Shown here: positions 5,751-12,015 of the stretch, in pieces
Layout of the letters: each line of letters opens with the position of its first letter
Position numbering within the stretch: position 1 is the first letter of the stretch
Origin: Micavibrio sp. UBA5703
GTDB lineage: Bacteria; Pseudomonadota; Alphaproteobacteria; Micavibrionales; Micavibrionaceae
Reading direction: 5' to 3'
Assembly (NCBI GenBank): GCA_002420015.1
Contig: DIHF01000017.1
Coordinates: 1-15,056 of the forward strand
Length of the DNA: 15,056 nt
Notes under the pieces: model-generated
The model's database searches: none
What the model was told of the DNA's origin: nothing
The model's input: the letters and a program-made list of their open reading frames with translations, nothing else
Translations under genes and position numbers: made by a program

Positions 5751-7154
5751 ATGGCGAAGTCATCAACATCTTATGTCTGTCAGTCCTGCGGGGCGGTTTC
5801 AAGCAAATGGGCCGGGAAGTGCGAATCCTGCGGCGAGTGGAACAGCATTACCGAAGAACGCGCCGAGGCCGCGCTGCCCAAGGGGCTGGGCGCGAAGAAA
5901 AAGGGCCGGGCGATTTCTTTTGCTGCGCTCAGGGACGAAGCCGATAAGGACTATAAACGCCATGTCAGCGGGATTAAGGAATTCGACCGCGTGACGGGCG
6001 GCGGGCTGGTGCCCGGCTCGGCAACGCTCATTGGTGGTGATCCGGGTATCGGTAAATCGACGTTATTGCTGCAGGCGGTTTGTGCGCTATCCAAAGGCGG
6101 GGCGCGCTGCGTTTATATCTCCGGCGAGGAGGCGGTCGATCAGGTGCGCATGCGCGCGCGGCGGCTGGGGCTGGGCGATGCGCCGGTGGAGCTGGCGAGC
6201 GCGACATCGGTGCGCGATATTGTGGCCTCCATCGACGACCCGCAAAACCCCGTGGACATCCTTGTTATCGATTCCATCCAGACCATGTTCATCGACACCA
6301 TCGAAAGCGCCCCCGGCACCGTCGCGCAGGTCCGCACTTCCGCGCAGGAAATCATCCGCACCGCCAAGGCCCGGGGCATCGCGGCGATTTTCGTCGGTCA
6401 CGTCACCAAGGACGGCCAGATCGCCGGCCCGCGCGTGCTGGAGCATATGGTGGACACGGTTTTATATTTCGAAGGCGAAAGATCGCATCAATTCCGCATC
6501 CTGCGCAGCGTCAAGAACCGCTTCGGCCCCACGGACGAAATCGGCGTGTTCGAGATGGCGCATCAGGGTCTGGTCGAAGTTGAAAACCCCTCGGCGCTTT
6601 TTCTCTCCCAGCGCCAGGGGGGTGTGGCGGGCAGCGCCGTTCTTGCGGCGCTGGAAGGAACGCGGCCCATGTTGGTTGAGGTGCAGGCTTTGGTTGCGCC
6701 CTCCAACATGGCCGCGCCGCGCCGTGCTGTACTCGGGTGGGACCCCAATCGCCTCGCGATGATCGTTGCGGTGATGGAGGCACGCTGCGGCCTGCGGCTT
6801 TCCGGCAACGATATATTCCTCAACATCGCGGGTGGTATCCGCATCAACGAACCCGCCGCCGATCTGGCTGTCGCCGCCGCGCTGGCCAGCGCGATGGAGG
6901 GGCGGCCCCTGCCGCCCGATACGGTGTTTTTTGGCGAGATCGGCCTTGCCGGGGAGGTGCGGCAGGTCGCCCAGCCGGATTTGCGGATGAAGGAGGCAGC
7001 AAAGCTGGGCTTTGACCGGGCGGTGGTGCCGAAGGGAAAGAAGGATTTCAGCGCGGCGATGAAGGATATGATTACGATCACCGAAACCCAGCACGTGCAG
7101 GATATTGCTGATCTGTTCGCCAGTGGCGGCGATGTGCGTAAAATGAGGGCCTGA
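5751..7154 (+). CDS. radA: DNA repair protein RadA
   Basis: RadA (Sms) is a RecA-related, DnaB-like ATPase that drives branch migration and processes recombination intermediates. The 467-residue product has the usual length and all the domains. A four-cysteine zinc finger (C10, C13, C24, C27) is followed by a RecA-like core with Walker A GGDPGIGKST (95-104) and Walker B ILVIDS near 170-175. The RadA-specific KNRFG motif is at 255-259, and a Lon-protease-like C-terminal domain without protease function covers about 290-455. The start at 5751 puts the zinc finger at the normal distance but has no Shine-Dalgarno sequence. A TTGAAA box at 5716-5721 with a weak -10 near 5741 would give a very short or absent 5' leader. 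Transcription toward cvpA and purF is likely. Confidence 0.97.
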   Translation: MAKSSTSYVCQSCGAVSSKWAGKCESCGEWNSITEERAEAALPKGLGAKKKGRAISFAALRDEADKDYKRHVSGIKEFDRVTGGGLVPGSATLIGGDPGIGKSTLLLQAVCALSKGGARCVYISGEEAVDQVRMRARRLGLGDAPVELASATSVRDIVASIDDPQNPVDILVIDSIQTMFIDTIESAPGTVAQVRTSAQEIIRTAKARGIAAIFVGHVTKDGQIAGPRVLEHMVDTVLYFEGERSHQFRILRSVKNRFGPTDEIGVFEMAHQGLVEVENPSALFLSQRQGGVAGSAVLAALEGTRPMLVEVQALVAPSNMAAPRRAVLGWDPNRLAMIVAVMEARCGLRLSGNDIFLNIAGGIRINEPAADLAVAAALASAMEGRPLPPDTVFFGEIGLAGEVRQVAQPDLRMKEAAKLGFDRAVVPKGKKDFSAAMKDMITITETQHVQDIADLFASGGDVRKMRA

Positions 7155-7162
7155 GGGGTTTT

Positions 7163-7411
7163 TCACCACGAAGGATACGAAGATATTTTAACCACGGATG
7201 GACACAGATAAACGCGGATTTCTCATTTGTTTCTGCTTTCCCCGCGTAAGCGGGGATCTGTAGAGATATAGATGGAAGATCCCTGCTTGCGCGGGAAAGG
7301 CAGTATTTTGTTATCCGCGTTTGTTCGTGTTCATCTGTGGTTTTAAATAGATCCTTCAGCGTATCCGCCTTTGCCAAGGCTACGGCGGATAAGAGCGCTT
7401 CAGGATGACAG
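7163..7411. repeat. nested palindromic repeat cluster between radA and cvpA
   Basis: A short CACCACGAAGG-type repeat (7165-7183) is followed by an outer inverted repeat, 7191-7220 against 7314-7343 (25 of 30 bases pair). Inside it lies a second inverted repeat, 7234-7260 against 7278-7304 (23 of 27), of the CCCCGCGTAAGCGGGG type. Directly after comes a third palindrome, about 7352-7407, with TATCCGCC 7363-7370 inverted at 7385-7392. The types resemble dispersed intergenic repeats common in many bacteria. Together they fill most of the 374-base gap 7155-7528, which holds no gene that I can support. A folded transcript would give a long branched hairpin between radA and cvpA. Confidence 0.75.
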
Positions 7412-7528
7412 GAGCGCTATGTTTTGCTCCCGGGTTTTTGGGTTGGCGATTATGATAATCCTTGCCTTTTGGCCCCCGATTGCCTATGTATTGCCCTTCA
7501 GGCAACGCCCGTTACAGGTATTACCGCC

Positions 7529-8296
7529 ATGGTTGTTGATATTCTCGCCCTTGCAGTTTTGCTGATTTCGGCCGCGATTGCCTTCATCCGCGGTTTCATC
7601 CGCGAGGTTCTCACGATTTTCGGTACGATTGGCGCGGCGGCGGCTTCCTATTTCGGCGGTCCGCTTTTTATTCCTGTCGTGCAGGGCTGGCTGGGCGTTG
7701 TGCCGGACGAAGAGCCGAAAAAGCTCTTCGATGTGATCCCTTACGATCTTTTAGGCGTTATTTGCGCCTATGGCGGGATTTTTGTTGTCGTTGTGATCGT
7801 GCTTTCGATTATCAGCCATTTTATGGCTGAAACCGCAAAGGCTATGGGCTTGGGTCCGGTGGACAGGACTTTGGGCGTTGTGTTTGGCGGTGTGCGCGGG
7901 TTGCTGCTGCTTGGCCTTATGTACCTGCCGGTGCATATCATGGTCGCGCCGGAAACCAAGGAGTCCTGGTTTGAAGGCAGCAAGACGCATTTTTACATTG
8001 AGAAGACTGCCGCTCTGATGATGGCGTTCCTTCCCGAGTCGATGATGAAGGATATGGAGCAAAAGGTCGAAGACCAGACGGCCAGCACACGCGAGAAGCT
8101 GGAAGGCCTCAACCTTCTTCAGAAGGAAGGCCAGAAACCGGCGGCGGAAGAGCAAAATCAGAATAACGCCGCACCGGGTTATACCGAAGAATTCCGCGAC
8201 GATATGGACCGTTTGTTCGAGCAAAAAAGAGATGATGAACAGCAACAGCAGCCACAGCCAGAGCAGCAGCAACAACAGCAGCCGCTTAACCAGTAA
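7529..8296 (+). CDS. cvpA: CvpA-family membrane protein
   Basis: CvpA (colicin V production protein family) is an inner-membrane protein encoded before purF in many proteobacteria. Its molecular role is still poorly defined; it has been linked to envelope tolerance and colicin V export. The 255-residue product shows four likely membrane segments (about 2-20, 26-50, 73-98, 114-140) with the family RGFIREVL motif after the first. A polar C-terminal part follows (150-255), predicted to be helical at 170-200 and ending in a run of Gln between 238 and 251. I chose ATG 7529 because the family begins just before the first membrane segment; the frame is open upstream to 7424 but reads into repeat-derived sequence. 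The ribosome-binding site is weak. The last 65 bases overlap purF in another frame. Confidence 0.9.
   Translation: MVVDILALAVLLISAAIAFIRGFIREVLTIFGTIGAAAASYFGGPLFIPVVQGWLGVVPDEEPKKLFDVIPYDLLGVICAYGGIFVVVVIVLSIISHFMAETAKAMGLGPVDRTLGVVFGGVRGLLLLGLMYLPVHIMVAPETKESWFEGSKTHFYIEKTAALMMAFLPESMMKDMEQKVEDQTASTREKLEGLNLLQKEGQKPAAEEQNQNNAAPGYTEEFRDDMDRLFEQKRDDEQQQQPQPEQQQQQQPLNQ
8232..8285 (+). repeat. CAG-rich simple repeat shared by cvpA and purF frames
   Basis: Imperfect CAG/CAA triplets fill 8239-8285. In the cvpA frame they encode the C-terminal Gln run. In the purF frame they read as AGC/AAC and encode the Ser/Asn-rich PurF propeptide. Slippage in whole triplets would keep both frames open. Confidence 0.8.
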
Positions 8297-9743
8297 CGAC
8301 AAGTTCCACGACGAATGCGGCGTCTTTGGCGTGTACGGCCATGACGACGCGGCGGCGCTTACGGCGCTCGGGTTGCATGCCTTGCAGCACAGAGGCCAGG
8401 AAGCCTGCGGCATCGTCAGTTTCGACGGCGAGCATTTTCACAGCAAAAAGGCGCTTGGCCTTGTTGACGGCACGTTCGGCGATGCGGCCGTCATCAATCT
8501 TCTGACCGGCCATGCCGCTATCGGCCATAACCGCTATTCGACGACGGGCGAGTCTGGCATCCGCAACATCCAGCCGCTTTATGCCGATATGGATTTCGGC
8601 GGGTTTTCCATCGCGCATAACGGCAACCTGACCAACGCGATGACGCTGCGCGCCGATTTGGTCAAGCGCGGCGCGATCTTCCAGTCCACCAGCGACACCG
8701 AAGTCATCATTCACCTGATCGCGCAATCGCAAAAGAAAACTTTTGCCGAGCGTTTCACGGAGGCGCTGAAAAAGATAAAGGGCGCTTATTCGTTTGTTGC
8801 ACTCACCGGCGGCGGGCAGGTCATCGGCGTGCGCGACCCGAACGGCATCAGGCCGCTGGTGCTGGGGCGGCTGGGCGATAGTTACATTTTGTCTTCGGAA
8901 AGCTGCGCGCTCGACATCATCGGCGCGGATTTCGTGCGCGATATCGAGCCGGGCGAGATGGTCGTCCTGAACGGCAAGGGCGTGCAAAGTTCGTACCCGC
9001 TGGCAAAAAAACCCGAGCGTTTTTGCATTTTCGAATATATCTATTTCGCCCGCCCCGACAGCTTCATGGAGGGAAAATCGGTTTACGAGTCGCGCAAGGC
9101 CATCGGCGCGGAGCTGGCGCGGGAAGCTCCGGTCAAGGCCGATCTGGTCGTGCCAGTGCCGGATAGCGGTACACCCTCGGCGATTGGATTTGCAGAGGAA
9201 AGCGGCATTCCGTTCGAGCTTGGCATCATCCGTAATCACTATGTTGGCCGCACGTTCATCGAGCCGAGCGACAAGATCAGGCATCTGGGTGTAAAGCTCA
9301 AGCACAACGCCAACCGCGCCTATATCAAGGGCAAGCGGGTCGTTCTGGTCGACGACTCCATCGTGCGCGGCACGACGTCCAAGAAAATTGTCGAGATGGT
9401 GCGCAACGCGGGTGCGGAAGAAGTTCATATGCGCATATCCTCCCCGCCCACCAAATACGGATGCTTTTACGGCATCGATACGCCAAGGACCGAGGAGTTA
9501 CTGGCACATTCTATGTCGGTGCAGCAGATTTGCGATTTCATCGGCGCGGATTCGCTGGCCTATATTTCTCATGATGGATTATATCGCGCCGTGGGTGAGG
9601 CGCGCCGCAACAAGAAGACCCCGCAATATTGCGATGCGTGCTTTACCGGGGATTACCCGGCAGAACTCACCGATAACGAGAACAAGCGTTCGGGCGACAA
9701 GGTTACCGACCTGCGCGAACGCCGTGCGAGCAAGAAGAGCTAG
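8232..9743 (+). CDS. purF: amidophosphoribosyltransferase
   Basis: PurF makes 5-phosphoribosylamine from PRPP and glutamine, the first committed step of purine synthesis. The 503-residue product has an N-terminal class II glutaminase domain with CGVFGVYG and LGLHALQHRGQEACGIVSFDG, and a phosphoribosyltransferase domain with the PRPP loop VVLVDDSIVRGTTSKK. The catalytic Cys is C29, so a 28-residue Ser/Asn-rich propeptide must be removed. C265, C411, C467 and C470 fall in FCIFEYIYF, YGCFYG and YCDAC, spaced as in the Bacillus subtilis enzyme, so this is the [4Fe-4S] type. ATG 8232 (or 8235) is the only start codon before C29, which forces the overlap with cvpA. The TAG stop overlaps the opposite gene's stop in CTAG. 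Confidence 0.97.
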   Translation: MMNSNSSHSQSSSNNSSRLTSNDKFHDECGVFGVYGHDDAAALTALGLHALQHRGQEACGIVSFDGEHFHSKKALGLVDGTFGDAAVINLLTGHAAIGHNRYSTTGESGIRNIQPLYADMDFGGFSIAHNGNLTNAMTLRADLVKRGAIFQSTSDTEVIIHLIAQSQKKTFAERFTEALKKIKGAYSFVALTGGGQVIGVRDPNGIRPLVLGRLGDSYILSSESCALDIIGADFVRDIEPGEMVVLNGKGVQSSYPLAKKPERFCIFEYIYFARPDSFMEGKSVYESRKAIGAELAREAPVKADLVVPVPDSGTPSAIGFAEESGIPFELGIIRNHYVGRTFIEPSDKIRHLGVKLKHNANRAYIKGKRVVLVDDSIVRGTTSKKIVEMVRNAGAEEVHMRISSPPTKYGCFYGIDTPRTEELLAHSMSVQQICDFIGADSLAYISHDGLYRAVGEARRNKKTPQYCDACFTGDYPAELTDNENKRSGDKVTDLRERRASKKS

Positions 9744-10507
9744 GCCGGACCGTGCCTTTGTAAGAAATCGTCTATGGTCATTTTTTCGGGGTGATTATCG
9801 CTTTCAAGAGGATATATCACCATGCATACGGCTTTCTTTTTTGCTCCTGCCTCTTCCTGTAAAGAGCTGCCCTCTTGGGCATTTTCCTCTATCCATTTAT
9901 AAGCTCCGTATTCATGGGCCGATGCAAAAGGTATGGAATCAAAGGCTTTTTGCAGAGTTTTTGCTCGAAGGGGGCTGGAAACTTCCAACTTGTCGAAGAG
10001 ATTTGCATAGGCTGTAAAGCGATCTTCTTCTGCCAGATCAGAAACAGAGTCAAAGGCATCTTGTAAGATGTCTGGAAGGATTTTCAGGGTTTGCGCTGAC
10101 TTGTATATCTCCATGTAGCTTTTGTAGCGCTTACTGGCTGCCAGGTAAGGGACGTGGCGATGGGCTTCTGTCAGACACCTTTGCAGGATAAAGGTGTTTT
10201 TTGGTGTTTGAGGGTTATCGTGTCTGTGTACGACCTCATACAGAGTCGTGTAGGCTGCATATCTTTTTGCTTTAGGGAGTTCGCTAATCAGAAGGCGGGA
10301 AACTGCCCAACGACTCTCGGGTTTTTCCTGTCGGACCTTGGGCCACAAGTTAGTTTGGCTTCTCCACATAAAGCTCTTTAGTGACTTCATAATTTCGTGA
10401 TACGTCAATTCCTTCCCTTCTGCGCGGGCTTTGAACATATCCGAAATGACACCAAGGGATGTGTATTTCTGGTGTTCTTCTTGCTTAGCGGTCTTTGTTC
10501 CGGGCAT
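9740..10507 (-). CDS. hypothetical helical-repeat protein
   Basis: This 255-residue protein starts at the ATG complementary to 10505-10507, with a strong GGAGAG ribosome-binding site seven bases upstream and a good promoter at 10539-10567. The sequence is soluble and helical. It contains at least three copies of a degenerate unit with Leu, an acidic or basic pair, R-(Y/F)-x-(A/S)-Y and then L or I: RYAAY from 82, RYKSY from 127, RFTAY from 163, and a weaker EYGAY from 199. The spacing is 45, 36 and 36 residues, as in alpha-solenoid or Sel1/HEAT-like repeats. I do not recognise a named family. It lies downstream of an AbrB-Doc pair on the same strand and ends tail to tail against purF, sharing CTAG. 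A binding or scaffold role is an inference. Confidence 0.75.
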   Translation of the reverse strand: MPGTKTAKQEEHQKYTSLGVISDMFKARAEGKELTYHEIMKSLKSFMWRSQTNLWPKVRQEKPESRWAVSRLLISELPKAKRYAAYTTLYEVVHRHDNPQTPKNTFILQRCLTEAHRHVPYLAASKRYKSYMEIYKSAQTLKILPDILQDAFDSVSDLAEEDRFTAYANLFDKLEVSSPLRAKTLQKAFDSIPFASAHEYGAYKWIEENAQEGSSLQEEAGAKKKAVCMVIYPLESDNHPEKMTIDDFLQRHGPA

Positions 10508-10538
10508 GGGTACTCTCCTTCAGTAAACGCATTGTGCA

Positions 10539-10567
10539 GTCTTAGAGCACGAAAAACATTATGTCAA
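10539..10567 (-). promoter_or_regulatory. sigma70-type promoter of the helical-repeat gene
   Basis: On the minus strand, TTGACA (complement of 10562-10567) and TAAGAC (complement of 10539-10544) are separated by exactly 17 bases. The -35 box is perfect and the -10 box moderate. Transcription would begin about 30 bases before the ATG at 10507, so this gene can be expressed apart from the toxin gene upstream. Confidence 0.6.
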
Positions 10568-10580
10568 CAAAATATTGTTT

Positions 10581-10973
10581 TTAGGATTTTTTTGTGTTTT
10601 TGGCGAACCACGCGGCGAGGGCGTCTTCATCCATTTCGCTCGCGGCCAGCGCCATGATGGTTTTGTATTTTTCTTCCTGAGATGCCTCAAGGTTATAGCC
10701 GTTAAGGAGTAAAAAGGTACGCGCAACGACGTGTGCCGTTCGCTTGTTACCATCGAGAAATGGATGATTCGTGGCGATGCCATAGGCATAAGACGCCGCC
10801 AGCCGCGCCATATCAACGGGTGCGTCGGAATAGAAAAACAGATTTTTTGGTTTGTCGAGCGCCGATTCAAGCAGGCCTTCGTCACGCGTACCGGAAATGC
10901 CACCATGCTCGGCGAGCTGGCGTTCGTGCATGGCCATAGCGGCCCCTTTGCCGATCCAATATGGTTCTTGCAT
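10581..10973 (-). CDS. Doc-like (death on curing) Fic-fold toxin
   Basis: Doc toxins are Fic-fold enzymes; the phage P1 member phosphorylates elongation factor Tu and stops translation. The 130-residue product has normal Doc length and the complete active-site motif HPFLDGNKRTA at residues 70-80, matching H-x-F-x-(D/N)-G-N-K-R. The N-terminal part has the family HERQLAEHGG and GLLESALDKP segments. The start lies three bases after the antitoxin stop, so the two genes are translationally coupled on one mRNA. The catalytic His, Asp, Asn, Lys and Arg are all present, so the toxin is probably active. The exact target is not shown by the sequence. Confidence 0.93.
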   Translation of the reverse strand: MQEPYWIGKGAAMAMHERQLAEHGGISGTRDEGLLESALDKPKNLFFYSDAPVDMARLAASYAYGIATNHPFLDGNKRTAHVVARTFLLLNGYNLEASQEEKYKTIMALAASEMDEDALAAWFAKNTKKS

Positions 10974-10976
10974 GAC

Positions 10977-11201
10977 TTATTCCGCCAGTTTTTTAAGGAC
11001 ATCGCGGTCTTCGCGCATGATGCGCTCGGCGACTTCCATGGTGCGGGCGAAATCGGCATCATAGGGCGTGATCTGGATTCCGCCGGGCGTTTCGGTGATG
11101 TAGAGCTTATCGCCCTTGTCAACGCGCAGTTTGGCGAGTATCTCTTTGGGCAGGATAACGCCTTTGGAATTGCCGATCTGGGTTACGGTGACTTCGGTCA
11201 T
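10977..11201 (-). CDS. AbrB/MazE/SpoVT-family antitoxin
   Basis: This 74-residue protein starts at the ATG complementary to 11199-11201, with a GGGAG ribosome-binding site nine bases upstream. Residues 1-45 are a swapped-hairpin AbrB-type DNA-binding domain, with the hallmark IGNSKGVILPKEILAKL and a GDKLYITETPGG strand pair. Residues 50-74 are an acidic-basic helical tail that would bind and block the toxin. AbrB-type antitoxins repress their own operon, and TATAAC boxes in the promoter upstream are a likely target. The pairing with Doc in place of Phd is a known alternative combination. Order (antitoxin first) and spacing are as expected for a type II module. Confidence 0.92.
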   Translation of the reverse strand: MTEVTVTQIGNSKGVILPKEILAKLRVDKGDKLYITETPGGIQITPYDADFARTMEVAERIMREDRDVLKKLAE

Positions 11202-11221
11202 TATTTTGTACTCCCGCTTTC

Positions 11222-11251
11222 AGTATAACAAATGGTATAACTCAAAGTCAA
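11222..11251 (-). promoter_or_regulatory. promoter and likely operator of the AbrB-Doc module
   Basis: On the minus strand, TTGACT (complement of 11246-11251) and TATACT (complement of 11222-11227) are 18 bases apart, each matching five of six consensus positions. TATAAC boxes on the + strand lie at 11224-11229 and 11236-11241, with a third at 11260-11265. Their spacings of 12 and 24 bases put them in one register. The first two lie in the -10 box and spacer, where a bound antitoxin would block the polymerase. Confidence 0.6.
11233..11241 (+). promoter_or_regulatory. possible extended -10 promoter of the SDR gene
   Basis: TGGTATAAC has the form TGn-TATAAT with one mismatch and lies 24 bases before the SDR start codon. 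No -35 box is found, as is usual for extended -10 promoters. It overlaps the divergent antitoxin promoter, so the two could be regulated together. Motif evidence only. Confidence 0.35.
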
Positions 11252-11265
11252 ACGAATGTTATAAC

Positions 11266-11976
11266 ATGACAAAAAGCATTGATTTAAAAGGAAAAATTGC
11301 GCTGGTGACGGGCGCGTCGCGGGGGATTGGCGCGGCGGTGGCGCTGGCCTATGCCAGGGCCGGGGCGCATGTCATTCTGCTGGCCCGCACGCAGGGCGCA
11401 CTGGAGGAGGTCGACGACAAAATCCGCGCTGCCGGGGGCAGCGCCACGTTGATGCCGATGGATCTGCGCAAGCTGGCCGATATCGACAAGCTCGGCCCGG
11501 CTATTTTCGAGAAATTCGGGCGGCTCGATATTTTTGTCGGCAATGCCGCCGTGCTGGGGACGCTCACGCCCGCGCATCAGGTGAACCCGAAGGACTGGGA
11601 AAAGGTTTTTGACATTAACCTTACGGCCAATGTGCGGCTGATTAAAACGCTCGATCCGTTGTTGCGTGCTTCTGAAGCGGGCCGGGTTATTTTTACAACA
11701 TCTGGTCTGGCCGAAATGGTTCTGGCTTATTGGGCGCCGTATTCGGCAAGCAAGGCCGCCCTTAACATGCTGGGCAAGGTTTACGCCGCCGAGACAGAGC
11801 AAACCGGCATGAAGGTCAATCTTGTCGATCCGGGCATCGTCGATACCGCTATGCTGGCCGAGGCATTCCCCGGCGGCTATGGTGGTGAGATGAAGAAGCC
11901 CGAGGATGTGGTAGGGGCTTATCTGGAACTGGCCGCGCCTGGATGCAAACGCCACGGCGAAGTTGTTTGCGCTTAA
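11266..11976 (+). CDS. SDR-family NAD(P)-dependent oxidoreductase
   Basis: This 236-residue classical short-chain dehydrogenase/reductase has the nucleotide-binding TGASRGIG (15-22), a GNAAV variant of the NNAG motif (92-96), N118 in DINLT, and a catalytic set S146, Y159 and K163 in YSASK. The PG after VNLVD (186-190) is also present. R41 at the end of the second strand (LLAR) favours NADP(H). The substrate cannot be read from the sequence. A close relative follows purF in many alphaproteobacteria, and here it is separated from purF by the minus-strand island. ATG 11266 gives the normal N-terminus (LKGKIALVTG) but has no Shine-Dalgarno sequence. The frame is open upstream to 11116, which runs through the antitoxin gene and is not used. 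Confidence 0.94.
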   Translation: MTKSIDLKGKIALVTGASRGIGAAVALAYARAGAHVILLARTQGALEEVDDKIRAAGGSATLMPMDLRKLADIDKLGPAIFEKFGRLDIFVGNAAVLGTLTPAHQVNPKDWEKVFDINLTANVRLIKTLDPLLRASEAGRVIFTTSGLAEMVLAYWAPYSASKAALNMLGKVYAAETEQTGMKVNLVDPGIVDTAMLAEAFPGGYGGEMKKPEDVVGAYLELAAPGCKRHGEVVCA

Positions 11977-12015
11977 GAATATCCTGTTTTTAAACCACAG
12001 ACGGTTAGATAAAAA

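Noticed and set aside
7424..7528. Upstream start for cvpA
   Set aside because: The added 35 residues come from sequence next to the repeat cluster and precede the normal start of the family just before its first membrane segment.
8286..9428. Long minus-strand ORF (380 codons) antisense to purF
   Set aside because: It mirrors a GC-rich real gene with clear PurF motifs, gives an Arg/His/Ala-rich product with no family features, and is a codon-bias shadow.
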